Below, in pieces: positions 30,701 through 38,222 of a stretch of DNA of 64,000 nt. The stretch covers positions 434,001 through 498,000 of the forward strand of contig NC_026737.1 of NCBI RefSeq assembly GCF_000210295.1, written 5' to 3'. This DNA is from Trypanosoma brucei gambiense DAL972. Lineage: Eukaryota > Euglenozoa > Kinetoplastea > Trypanosomatida > Trypanosomatidae. The notes beneath the pieces were generated by a model. The model was given only the letters and a program-made list of their open reading frames with translations. It searched no databases and was not told where the DNA came from. Each line of letters opens with the position of its first letter. Within the stretch, counting starts at the first letter, position 1. The position numbers and the translations under genes are program-made.

Positions 30701-33700
30701 GCATTAGTACGTTGCAGAGTTTCATACTGTTCATTCAAAGCTCGCAATGAATCAAGTTCATCCTCCATGGCAGCATTAGTACGTTGCAGAGTTTCATACT
30801 GTTCGTTCAAAGCTCGCAATGAATCAAGTTCATCCTCCATGGCAGCATTGGTACGTTGCAGAGTTTCATACTGTTTATTCACAGCTCGCAATGAATCAAG
30901 TTCATCTTCCATGGCAGCATTAGTACGTTGCAGAGTTTCATACTGTTCGTTCAAAGCTCGCAATGAATCAAGTTCATCCTCCATGGCAGCATTGGTACGT
31001 TGCAGAGTTTCATACTGTTTATTCACAGCTCGCAATGAATCAAGTTCATCTTCCATGGCAGCATTAGTACGTTGCAGAGCTTCATACTGTTCATTCACAG
31101 CTCGCAATGAATCAAGTTCATCCTCCATGGCAGCATTAGTACGTTGCAGAGCTTCATACTGTTCATTCACAGCTCGCAATGAATCAAGTTCATCCTCCAT
31201 GGCAGCATTAGTACGTTGCAGAGCTTCATACTGTTCATTCAAAGCTCGCAATGAATCAAGTTCTTCCTCCATGGCAGCATTAGTACGTTGCAGAGCTTCA
31301 TACTGTTCATTCACAGCTCGCAATGAATCAAGTTCATCCTCCATGGCAGCATTGGTACGTTGCAGAGCTTCATACTGTTCATTCACAGCTCGTAATGCAT
31401 CAAGTTCATCCTCCATGGCAGCATTGGTACGTTGCAGAGTTTCATACTGTTCATTCAAAGCTCTCAATGAATCAAGTTCATCCTCCATGGCAGCATTAGT
31501 ACGTTGCAGAGCTTCATACTGTTCATTCACAGCTCGCAGTGAATCAAGTTCTTCCTCCATGGCAGCATTAGTACGTTGCAGAGCTTCATACTGTTCATTC
31601 ACAGCTCGCAATGAATCAAGTTCATCCTCCATGGCAGCATTGGTACGTTGCAGAGTTTCATACTGTTCATTCACAGCTCGCAATGAATCAAGTTCTTCCT
31701 CCATGGCAGCATTAGTACGTTGCAGAGCTTCATACTGTTCATTCACAGCTCGCAATGAATCAAGTTCATCCTCCATGGCAGCATTAGTACGTTGCAGAGC
31801 TTCATACTGTTCATTCAAAGCTCGCAATGAATCAAGTTCATCCTCCATGGCAGCATTAGTACGTTGCAGAGCTTCATACTGTTCATTCACAGCTCGTAAT
31901 GAATCAAGTTCTTCCTCCATGGCAGCATTGGTACGTTGCAGAGCTTCATACTGTTCATTCACAGCTCGCAATGAATCAAGTTCATCCTCCATGGCAGCAT
32001 TAGTACGTTGCAGAGCTTCATACTGTTCATTCACAGCTCGCAGTGAATCAAGTTCTTCCTCCATGGCAGCATTGGTACGTTGCAGAGCTTCATACTGTTC
32101 ATTCACAGCTCGCAATGAATCAAGTTCATCCTCCATGGCAGCATTAGTACGTTGCAGAGCTTCATACTGTTCATTCACAGCTCGCAATGAATCAAGTTCA
32201 TCCTCCATGGCAGCATTAGTACGTTGCAGAGCTTCATACTGTTCATTCACAGCTCGCAATGAATCAAGTTCATCCTCCATGGCAGCATTGGTACGTTGCA
32301 GAGCTTCATACTGTTCATTCACAGCTCTCAATGAATCAAGTTCATCCTCCATGGCAGCATTGGTACGTTGCAGAGCTTCATACTGTTCATTCACAGCTCG
32401 CAATGAATCAAGTTCATCCTCCATGGCAGCATTAGTACGTTGCAGAGCTTCATACTGTTCATTCACAGCTCGCAATGAATCAAGTTCATCCTCCATGGCA
32501 GCATTAGTACGTTGCAGAGCTTCATACTGTTCATTCACAGCTCGCAATGAATCAAGTTCATCCTCCATGGCAGCATTGGTACGTTGCAGAGCTTCATACT
32601 GTTCATTCACAGCTCGCAATGAATCAAGTTCATCCTCCATGGCAGCATTGGTACGTTGCAGAGTTTCATACTGTTCATTCAAAGCTCGCAATGAATCAAG
32701 TTCATCCTCCATGGCAGCATTAGTACGTTGCAGAGCTTCATACTGTTCATTCACAGCTCGCAATGAATCAAGTTCATCCTCCATGGCAGCATTGGTACGT
32801 TGCAGAGCTTCATACTGTTCATTCACAGCTCGCAATGAATCAAGTTCATCCTCCATGGCAGCATTGGTACGTTGCAGAGCTTCATACTGTTCATTCACAG
32901 CTCGCAATGAATCAAGTTCATCCTCCATGGCAGCATTGGTACGTTGCAGAGTTTCATACTGTTCATTCAAAGCTCGCAATGAATCAAGTTCATCCTCCAT
33001 GGCAGCATTAGTACGTTGCAGAGCTTCATACTGTTCATTCACAGCTCGCAATGAATCAAGTTCATCCTCCATGGCAGCATTGGTACGTTGCAGAGTTTCA
33101 TACTGTTCATTCACAGCTCGCAATGAATCAAGTTCTTCCTCCATGGCAGCATTGGTACGTTGAAGAGTTTCATACTGTTCATTCAAAGCTCTCAATGAAT
33201 CAAGTTCATCCTCCATAGCAGCATTGGTACGTTGAAGAGTTTCATACTGTTCATTCAAAGCTCGTAATGAATCAAGTTCTTCCTCCATGGCAGCATTAGT
33301 ACGTTGTAGAGCTTCATACTGTTCATTCAAAGCTCGCAATGAATCAAGTTCTTCCTCCATGGCAGCATTGGTACGTTGCAGAGTTTCATACTGTTCATTC
33401 GCAGCTCTCAGTGAATCAAGTTCTTCCTCCATGGCAGCATTAGTACGTTGTAGAGCTTCATACTGTTCATTCACAGCTCGTAGTGAATCAAGTTCATCCT
33501 CCATGGCAGCATTAGTACGTTGCAGAGTTTCATACTGTTCATTCAAAGCTCGCAATGAATCAAGTTCTTCCTCCATGGCAGCATTAGTACGTTGCAGAGC
33601 TTCATACTGTTCATTCACAGCTCGCAATGAATCAAGTTCATCCTCCATGGCAGCATTAGTACGTTGCAGAGCTTCATACTGTTCATTCACAGCTCGCAAT

Positions 33701-36700
33701 GAATCAAGTTCATCCTCCATGGCAGCATTAGTACGTTGCAGAGCTTCATACTGTTCATTCAAAGCTCTCAATGAATCAAGTTCATCCTCCATGGCAGCAT
33801 TGGTACGTTGCAGAGCTTCATACTGTTCATTCACAGCTCGCAATGAATCAAGTTCATCCTCCATGGCAGCATTGGTACGTTGCAGAGCTTCATACTGTTC
33901 ATTCACAGCTCGCAATGAATCAAGTTCATCCTCCATGGCAGCATTAGTACGTTGCAGAGTTTCATACTGTTCATTCAAAGCTCGCAATGAATCAAGTTCA
34001 TCCTCCATGGCAGCATTGGTACGTTGCAGAGCTTCATACTGTTCATTCACAGCTCGCAATGAATCAAGTTCATCCTCCATGGCAGCATTAGTACGTTGCA
34101 GAGTTTCATACTGTTCATTCAAAGCTCGCAATGAATCAAGTTCATCCTCCATGGCAGCATTAGTACGTTGCAGAGTTTCATACTGTTCATTCACAGCTCG
34201 CAATGAATCAAGTTCATCTTCCATGGCAGCATTAGTACGTTGCAGAGTTTCATACTGTTCATTCAAAGCTCTCAATGAATCAAGTTCATCCTCCATGGCA
34301 GCATTGGTACGTTGCAGAGCTTCATACTGTTTATTCACAGCTCGCAATGAATCAAGTTCATCTTCCATGGCAGCATTAGTACGTTGCAGAGCTTCATACT
34401 GTTCATTCAAAGCTCGCAATGAATCGAGTTCTTCCTCCATGGCAGCATTGGTACGTTGCAGAGTTTCATACTGTTCATTCAAAGCTCTCAATGAATCAAG
34501 TTCATCTTCCATGGCAGCATTTAAATGCCGAAGTTCCTCAAGCTCCTCATTCACGGCCTTCTCTTCTTTAGATTGCTCTCTTATACCCTCATCAAGTTTC
34601 TCAAGTCGGCTGAGATGTCGTTGAAGTGTTGATTCTTCTGTGGTTTCATGAGCTCCGCCAGCGGTGCCGCTATTGTTAGCAGGCTTTTTATACTCCTCCA
34701 TGACGCAATTGATTATTTCCCTTGATTTCTCCTTGATAAATTCGCAACGATATTCTGCCACTTCCTTGAGTCGTTCAATCTCCTTTAACTTCCTCTCTAG
34801 GTTGAGAATCTGCCCGGTCATTGTACCTATAACGTTCCCACTTTCATTGCATTCCCTCTTAAATTCCCTATAGACGTTCAAGATATCTGGATCCTCAGCA
34901 ACAACATCTCGCAATGAATCAAGTTCTTCCTCCATGGCAGCATTAGTACGTTGCAGAGTTTCATACTGTTCGTTCAAAGCTCGCAGTGAATCAAGTTCTT
35001 CCTCCATGGCAGCATTAGTACGTTGCAGAGTTTCATACTGTTCATTCACAGCTCGCAATGAATCAAGTTCATCTTCCATGGCAGCATTAGTACGTTGCAG
35101 AGTTTCATACTGTTCGTTCAAAGCTCGCAGTGAATCAAGTTCTTCCTCCATGGCAGCATTAGTACGTTGCAGAGTTTCATACTGTTCGTTCAAAGCTCGC
35201 AATGAATCAAGTTCATCTTCCATGGCAGCATTGGTACGTTGCAGAGTTTCATACTGTTCGTTCAAAGCTCGCAATGAATCAAGTTCATCTTCCATGGCAG
35301 CATTAGTACGTTGCAGAGTTTCATACTGTTCGTTCAAAGCTCGCAATGAATCAAGTTCATCTTCCATGGCAGCATTAGTACGTTGCAGAGCTTCATACTG
35401 TTCATTCAAAGCTCGCAATGAATCGAGTTCTTCGTCCATGGCAGCATTGGTACGTTGCAGAGTTTCATACTGTTTGTTCACAGCTCGCAATGAATCAAGT
35501 TCATCTTCCATGGCAGCATTAGTACGTTGCAGAGTTTCATACTGTTCGTTCAAAGCTCGCAATGAATCAAGTTCATCTTCCATGGCAGCATTGGTACGTT
35601 GCAGAGTTTCATACTGTTCGTTCAAAGCTCGCAATGAATCAAGTTCATCTTCCATGGCAGCATTAGTACGTTGCAGAGTTTCATACTGTTCGTTCAAAGC
35701 TCGCAATGAATCAAGTTCATCTTCCATGGCAGCATTAGTACGTTGCAGAGCTTCATACTGTTCATTCAAAGCTCGCAATGAATCAAGTTCATCTTCCATG
35801 GCAGCATTAGTACGTTGCAGAGTTTCATACTGTTCGTTCAAAGCTCGCAATGAATCAAGTTCATCTTCCATGGCAGCATTAGTACGTTGCAGAGTTTCAT
35901 ACTGTTCATTCACAGCTCGCAATGAATCAAGTTCATCCTCCATGGCAGCATTAGTACGTTGCAGAGTTTCATACTGTTCATTCACAGCTCGTAGTGAATC
36001 AAGTTCATCCTCCATGGCAGCATTGGTACGTTGCAGAGCTTCATACTGTTCATTCAAAGCTCTCAATGAATCAAGTTCATCCTCCATGGCAGCATTAGTA
36101 CGTTGCAGAGCTTCATACTGTTCATTCGCAGCTCGCAGTGAATCAAGTTCATCCTCCATGGCAGCATTAGTACGTTGCAGAGCTTCATACTGTTCATTCA
36201 CAGCTCTCAGTGAATCAAGTTCATCCTCCATGGCAGCATTAGTACGTTGCAGAGCTTCATACTGTTCATTCGCAGCTCTCAGTGAATCAAGTTCATCCTC
36301 CATGGCAGCATTAGTACGTTGCAGAGCTTCATACTGTTCATTCGCAGCTCTCAGTGAATCAAGTTCATCCTCCATGGCAGCATTAGTACGTTGCAGAGCT
36401 TCATACTGTTCATTCGCAGCTCTCAGTGAATCAAGTTCATCCTCCATGGCAGCATTAGTACGTTGCAGAGCTTCATACTGTTCATTCACAGCTCTCAGTG
36501 AATCAAGTTCATCCTCCATGGCAGCATTAGTACGTTGCAGAGCTTCATACTGTTCATTCGCAGCTCTCAGTGAATCAAGTTCATCCTCCATGGCAGCATT
36601 AGTACGTTGCAGAGCTTCATACTGTTCATTCGCAGCTCGCAGTGAATCAAGTTCATCCTCCATGGCAGCATTAGTACGTTGCAGAGCTTCATACTGTTCA

Positions 36701-37122
36701 TTCACAGCTCTCAGTGAATCAAGTTCATCCTCCATGGCAGCATTAGTACGTTGCAGAGCTTCATACTGTTCATTCGCAGCTCTCAGTGAATCAAGTTCAT
36801 CCTCCATGGCAGCATTAGTACGTTGCAGAGCTTCATACTGTTCATTCGCAGCTCTCAGTGAATCAAGTTCTTCCTCCATGGCAGCATTGGTACGTTGCAG
36901 AGCTTCATACTGTTCATTCGCAGCTTTCAGTGAATCAAGTTCTTCCTCCATGGCAGCATTGGTACGTTGCAGAGCTTCATACTGTTCATTCAAAGCTCGC
37001 AATGAATCAAGTTCATCCTTCATGGCAGCATTCGTCCGCAGCAGTCGTTGAGAGTGTCTCATCATAGCTGACGAGGACACAAGCTTCGAGTGCTCCGCCT
37101 CCATCCATCCTCGTAGCGCCAT
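21361..37122 (-). CDS. Giant repeat protein, longest uninterrupted piece (about 5,230 codons)
   Basis: One minus-strand frame of 15.7 kb without a stop. In order it has about 29 repeat units, module A (34521-34908), about 62 units, module B (29638-30022), about 30 units, module A (27081-27468), about 74 units and module A (21331-21717), where a missing T ends the frame. The first about 30 codons (37122-37036, MALRGWMEAEHSK) are not repeat and lie on a foreign-looking piece, so the ATG at 37122 is probably not a real start. An in-frame TGA lies 21 nt upstream of it. This piece shows that the repeat is translated and kept open over thousands of codons. Confidence 0.85.
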   Translation of the reverse strand: MALRGWMEAEHSKLVSSSAMMRHSQRLLRTNAAMKDELDSLRALNEQYEALQRTNAAMEEELDSLKAANEQYEALQRTNAAMEEELDSLRAANEQYEALQRTNAAMEDELDSLRAANEQYEALQRTNAAMEDELDSLRAVNEQYEALQRTNAAMEDELDSLRAANEQYEALQRTNAAMEDELDSLRAANEQYEALQRTNAAMEDELDSLRAVNEQYEALQRTNAAMEDELDSLRAANEQYEALQRTNAAMEDELDSLRAANEQYEALQRTNAAMEDELDSLRAANEQYEALQRTNAAMEDELDSLRAVNEQYEALQRTNAAMEDELDSLRAANEQYEALQRTNAAMEDELDSLRALNEQYEALQRTNAAMEDELDSLRAVNEQYETLQRTNAAMEDELDSLRAVNEQYETLQRTNAAMEDELDSLRALNEQYETLQRTNAAMEDELDSLRALNEQYEALQRTNAAMEDELDSLRALNEQYETLQRTNAAMEDELDSLRALNEQYETLQRTNAAMEDELDSLRALNEQYETLQRTNAAMEDELDSLRAVNKQYETLQRTNAAMDEELDSLRALNEQYEALQRTNAAMEDELDSLRALNEQYETLQRTNAAMEDELDSLRALNEQYETLQRTNAAMEDELDSLRALNEQYETLQRTNAAMEEELDSLRALNEQYETLQRTNAAMEDELDSLRAVNEQYETLQRTNAAMEEELDSLRALNEQYETLQRTNAAMEEELDSLRDVVAEDPDILNVYREFKRECNESGNVIGTMTGQILNLERKLKEIERLKEVAEYRCEFIKEKSREIINCVMEEYKKPANNSGTAGGAHETTEESTLQRHLSRLEKLDEGIREQSKEEKAVNEELEELRHLNAAMEDELDSLRALNEQYETLQRTNAAMEEELDSLRALNEQYEALQRTNAAMEDELDSLRAVNKQYEALQRTNAAMEDELDSLRALNEQYETLQRTNAAMEDELDSLRAVNEQYETLQRTNAAMEDELDSLRALNEQYETLQRTNAAMEDELDSLRAVNEQYEALQRTNAAMEDELDSLRALNEQYETLQRTNAAMEDELDSLRAVNEQYEALQRTNAAMEDELDSLRAVNEQYEALQRTNAAMEDELDSLRALNEQYEALQRTNAAMEDELDSLRAVNEQYEALQRTNAAMEDELDSLRAVNEQYEALQRTNAAMEEELDSLRALNEQYETLQRTNAAMEDELDSLRAVNEQYEALQRTNAAMEEELDSLRAANEQYETLQRTNAAMEEELDSLRALNEQYEALQRTNAAMEEELDSLRALNEQYETLQRTNAAMEDELDSLRALNEQYETLQRTNAAMEEELDSLRAVNEQYETLQRTNAAMEDELDSLRAVNEQYEALQRTNAAMEDELDSLRALNEQYETLQRTNAAMEDELDSLRAVNEQYEALQRTNAAMEDELDSLRAVNEQYEALQRTNAAMEDELDSLRAVNEQYEALQRTNAAMEDELDSLRALNEQYETLQRTNAAMEDELDSLRAVNEQYEALQRTNAAMEDELDSLRAVNEQYEALQRTNAAMEDELDSLRAVNEQYEALQRTNAAMEDELDSLRAVNEQYEALQRTNAAMEDELDSLRAVNEQYEALQRTNAAMEDELDSLRAVNEQYEALQRTNAAMEDELDSLRAVNEQYEALQRTNAAMEDELDSLRAVNEQYEALQRTNAAMEEELDSLRAVNEQYEALQRTNAAMEDELDSLRAVNEQYEALQRTNAAMEEELDSLRAVNEQYEALQRTNAAMEDELDSLRALNEQYEALQRTNAAMEDELDSLRAVNEQYEALQRTNAAMEEELDSLRAVNEQYETLQRTNAAMEDELDSLRAVNEQYEALQRTNAAMEEELDSLRAVNEQYEALQRTNAAMEDELDSLRALNEQYETLQRTNAAMEDELDALRAVNEQYEALQRTNAAMEDELDSLRAVNEQYEALQRTNAAMEEELDSLRALNEQYEALQRTNAAMEDELDSLRAVNEQYEALQRTNAAMEDELDSLRAVNEQYEALQRTNAAMEDELDSLRAVNKQYETLQRTNAAMEDELDSLRALNEQYETLQRTNAAMEDELDSLRAVNKQYETLQRTNAAMEDELDSLRALNEQYETLQRTNAAMEDELDSLRALNEQYETLQRTNAAMEDELDSLRAVNEQYETLQRTNAAMEDELDSLRALNEQYETLQRTNAAMEDELDSLRALNEQYETLQRTNAAMEEELDSLRALNEQYETLQRTNAAMEEELDSLRALNEQYEALQRTNAAMEEELDSLRAVNEQYEALQRTNAAMEDELDSLRALNEQYETLQRTNAAMEDELDSLRAVNEQYEALQRTNAAMEDEVDSLRAANEQYEALQRTNAAMEDELDSLRGCTRFRGTFCVNCQDRFGGSKELEALRFVSSELEKACKLSVQQRMEISDEYTSPFGEDDFLQSANSDEMGHRIRIDVKDKTNNFSENLLLVSKAESEGLKNTLPYEMSNLKESRENTQQNVEEKRELYSLRALNEQYEALQRINAAMEEELDALRAVNEQYEALQRTNAAMEEELDSLRAVNEQYEALQRTNAAMEDELDSLRAANEQYEALQRTNAAMEDELDSLRAANEQYEALQRTNAAMEDELDSLRAVNEQYEALQRTNAAMEEELDSLKAANEQYEALQRTNAAMEDELDSLRALNEQYETLQRTNAAMEDELDSLRALNEQYETLQRTNAAMEDELDSLRAVNEQYEALQRTNAAMEEELDSLKAANEQYEALQRTNAAMEEELDSLKAANEQYEALQRTNAAMEEELDSLRALNEQYEALQRTNAAMEDELDSLRAANEQYETLQRTNAAMEEELDSLRALNEQYETLQRTNAAMEDELDSLRAVNEQYEALQRTNAAMEEELDSLRALNEQYETLQRTNAAIEEELDSLRAVNKQYETLQRTNAAMEEELDALRAVNEQYEALQRTNAAMEDELDSLRALNEQYETLQRTNAAMEDELDSLRALNEQYETLQRTNAAMEDELDSLRAVNEQYEALQRTNAAMEDELDSLRALNEQYEALQRTNAAMEDELDSLRAVNEQYEALQRTNAAMEEELDSLRALNEQYETLQRTNAAMEDELDSLRAVNEQYEALQRTNAAMEDELDSLRALNEQYETLQRTNAAMEEELDSLRALNEQYEAMQRTNAAMEDELDSLRAVNKQYEALQRTNAAMEDELDSLRALNEQYETLQRTNAAMEDELDSLRDVVAEDPDILNVYREFKMECNESGNVVGTMTGQILNLERKLKEIERLKEVAEYRCEFIKEKSREIINCVMEEYKKPANNSGTAGGAHETTEESTLQRHLSRLEELDEGIREQSKEEKAVNEELEELRHLNAAMEDELDSLRAVNEQYEALQRTNAAMEDELDSLRDLNEQYEALQRTNVAIKDELDSLRALNEQYEALQRTNAAMEDELDSLRALNEQYETLQRTNAAMEDELDSLRALNEQYETLQRTNAAMEDELDSLRALNEQYETLQRTNAAMEDELDSLRALNEQYETLQRTNAAMEDELDSLRAVNKQYETLQRTNAAMEDELDSLRALNEQYETLQRTNAAMEDELDSLRAVNKQYETLQRTNAAMEDELDSLRALNEQYETLQRTNAAMEDELDSLRALNEQYEALQRTNAAMDDELDSLRALNEQYEALQRTNAAMEEELDSLRALNEQYEALQRTNAAMEDELDSLRALNEQYEALQRTNAAMEDELDSLRAVNEQYETLQRTNAAMEDELDSLRAVNEQYEALQRTNAAMEEELDSLRALNEQYETLQRTNAAMEDELDSLRAVNEQYEALQRTNAAMEDELDSLRAVNEQYEALQRTNAAMEDELDSLRAANEQYETLQRTNAAMEEELDSLRALNEQYETLQRTNAAMEEELDSLRAVNEQYEALQRTNAAMEDELDSLRAVNEQYETLQRTNAAMEDELDSLRALNEQYETLQRTNAAMEEELDSLRAVNEQYEALQRTNAAMEDELDSLRALNEQYETLQRTNAAMEEELDSLRALNEQYEAMQRTNAAMEDELDSLRAVNKQYEALQRTNAAMEDELDSLRALNEQYETLQRTNAAMEEELDSLRALNEQYEAMQRTNAAMEDELDSLRAVNKQYEALQRTNAAMEDELDSLRALNEQYETLQRTNAAMEEELDSLRALNEQYEAMQRTNAAMEDELDSLRAVNKQYEALQRTNAAMEDELDSSRALNEQYETLQRTNAAMEEELDSLRAVNEQYEALQRTNAAMEDELDSLRALNEQYETLQRTNAAMEEELDSLRALNEQYEAMQRTNAAMEDELDSLRALNEQYETLQRTNAAMEEELDSLRAVNEQYEALQRTNAAMEEELDSLRALNEQYEALQRTNAAMEDELDSLRAVNEQYEALQRTNAAMEDELDSLRAVNEQYEALQRTNAAMEDELDSLRALNEQYEALQRTNAAMEDELDSLRALNEQYEALQRTNAAMEEELDSLRALNEQYEALQRTNAAMEEELDSLRALNEQYEALQRTNAAMEDELDSLRALNEQYETLQRTNAAMEDELDSLRALNEQYETLQRTNAAMEDELDSLRALNEQYETLQRTNAAMEDELDSLRALNEQYEALQRTNAAMEDELDSLRAVNEQYEALQRTNAAMEDELDSLRALNEQYETLQRTNAAMEEELDSLRAVNEQYEALQRTNAAMEDELDSLRALNEQYETLQRTNAAMEDELDSLRAVNKQYEALQRTNAAMEDELDSLRALNEQYETLQRTNAAMEDELDSLRAVNEQYETLQRTNAAMEDELDSLRALNEQYETLQRTNAAMEDELDSLRALNEQYETLQRTNAAMEDELDSLRALNEQYETLQRTNAAMEDELDSLRAVNEQYETLQRTNAAMEDELDSLRALNEQYETLQRTNAAMEDELDSLRAVNEQYETLQRTNAAMEDELDSLRALNEQYETLQRTNAAMEEELDSLRALNEQYETLQRTNAAMEDELDSLRAVNEQYETLQRTNAAMEDELDSLRALNEQYETLQRTNAAMEDELDSLRALNEQYETLQRTNAAMEDELDSLRALNEQYETLQRTNAAMEDELDSLRALNEQYETLQRTNAAMEDELDSLRAVNEQYETLQRTNAAMEEELDSLRALNEQYETLQRTNAAMEEELDSLRDVVAEDPDILNVYREFKRECNESGNVIGTMTVQILNLERKLKEIERLKEVAEYRCEFIKEKSREIINCVMEEYKKPANNSGTAGGAHETTEESTLQRHLSRLEKLDEGIREQSKKRRP
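27081..27468 (-). other. Interspersed module A, copy 3 (class 1, intact)
   Basis: Class-1 markers are MECNESGNVVGTMTGQ and RLEELDEG, with an intact frame ending EELEELRHLN. This copy and its upstream flank match 4281 to about 5200 at an offset of exactly 22,800 bp, with only a few base differences. Confidence 0.9.
29638..30022 (-). other. Interspersed module B, copy 3 (intact)
   Basis: Intact reading frame from GCTRFRGTFCVNCQDRF through SSELEKACKLS, QQRMEISDEY and DKTNNFSENLLL to KRELYSLRAL. The first repeat unit after it has QRINAAM instead of QRTNAAM, as in the copies at 13.8 and 38.3 kb. Confidence 0.92.
34521..34908 (-). other. Interspersed module A, copy 4 (class 2, intact)
   Basis: Markers are RECNESGNVIGTMTGQ and RLEKLDEG, with an intact frame to EELEELRHLN. 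The repeat units just upstream in the gene (34920-35100) match those at 21730-21900 and 49225-49400, so a longer block was copied with the module. Confidence 0.92.
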
Positions 37123-37375
37123 GTGGCGAAATAAATGGACTCAGTTTGATTCACCATGCTCCGGGGAACGACCTCTTACACCAGCACGCTTCCTTCAATC
37201 AACCTGTCCCCGGAAATATTATGAATGCGCAGAGGTTAAGCCCCGTTGGAAGTGGGAGTTTTCAGATGTCCAATAATAGCCTCTCCAGCAGCGTCCCGCA
37301 CGGCCCTGGAGTTATGGGACACTCAATAAAACCAATGTTTCCACCTTCGGTTCGTCCTCCACCGCCATATGCAGC
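37036..37375 (+). other. Foreign-looking segment with partial Pro/Ser-rich reading frame
   Basis: About 340 bp with no 72-bp repeat, placed between the array and a 400-N gap. On the plus strand a frame is open from the stop at 37065-37067 to the gap, with a first ATG at 37221 and translation such as GSGSFQMSNNSLSSSV and PPSVRPPPPYA. It looks like part of a low-complexity protein, opposite in direction to the giant gene. The junction at about 37030 still resembles half a repeat unit on the minus strand (LRTNAAMKDELDSL). I do not recognise the protein. A misjoined contig end is the simplest explanation. Confidence 0.5.
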
Positions 37376-37775
37376 NNNNNNNNNNNNNNNNNNNNNNNNN
37401 NNNNNNNNNNNNNNNNNNNNNNNNNNNNNNNNNNNNNNNNNNNNNNNNNNNNNNNNNNNNNNNNNNNNNNNNNNNNNNNNNNNNNNNNNNNNNNNNNNNN
37501 NNNNNNNNNNNNNNNNNNNNNNNNNNNNNNNNNNNNNNNNNNNNNNNNNNNNNNNNNNNNNNNNNNNNNNNNNNNNNNNNNNNNNNNNNNNNNNNNNNNN
37601 NNNNNNNNNNNNNNNNNNNNNNNNNNNNNNNNNNNNNNNNNNNNNNNNNNNNNNNNNNNNNNNNNNNNNNNNNNNNNNNNNNNNNNNNNNNNNNNNNNNN
37701 NNNNNNNNNNNNNNNNNNNNNNNNNNNNNNNNNNNNNNNNNNNNNNNNNNNNNNNNNNNNNNNNNNNNNNNNNNN
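37376..37775. other. Assembly gap (400 N)
   Basis: A run of 400 N, longer than the other runs of about 100, so it may mark a different kind of join. It lies between the foreign-looking piece and repeat units. Confidence 0.99.
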
Positions 37776-38222
37776 ATACTGTTCATTCACAGCTCGTAGT
37801 GAATCAAGTTCATCCTCCATGGCAGCATTAGTACGTTGCAGAGCTTCATACTGTTCATTCGCAGCTCTCAGTGAATCAAGTTCATCCTCCATGGCAGCAT
37901 TGGTACGTTGCAGAGCTTCATACTGTTCATTCGCAGCTCGCAATGAATCAAGTTCATCCTCCATGGCAGCATTAGTACGTTGCAGAGCTTCATACTGTTC
38001 ATTCACAGCTCGCAATGAATCAAGTTCATCCTCCATGGCAGCATTAGTACGTTGCAGAGTTTCATACTGTTCATTCAAAGCTCGCAATGAATCAAGTTCT
38101 TCCTCCATGGCAGCATTAGTACGTTGCAGAGCTTCATACTGTTCATTCACAGCTCGCAATGAATCGAGTTCATCCTCCATGGCAGCATTGGTACGTTGCA
38201 GAGTTTCATACTGTTCATTCAA
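37776..38222 (-). CDS. Giant repeat protein, short internal piece
   Basis: About six repeat units in one minus-strand frame, from the frame break at about 38230 to the 400-N gap. All are normal units (NEQYEALQ and NEQYETLQ). It continues the piece 38219-43492 after a cluster of deletions. Confidence 0.75.

Larger units (their letters stand above)
936..37035 (-). repeat. 72-bp tandem array encoding 24-residue coiled-coil repeat (main block)
   Basis: Roughly 460 direct units of 72 bp, estimated from length after subtracting seven interspersed modules. Each unit opens with NEQYE, carries QRTNAAM in the middle and ELDSL near the end. Variable positions are A or T after NEQYE, D or E after AAME, R or K after ELDSL, and A, V or L as the last residue. 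Most other differences are silent. The period is exact in frame, which fits selection on the protein. The block is interrupted by one N-gap (1980-2079) and by modules A and B, listed separately. Confidence 0.95.

Noticed and set aside
936..37035. CRISPR-like or satellite array
   Set aside because: Units are adjacent, without spacers, in frame and protein-coding, and differ mainly by silent or conservative changes.
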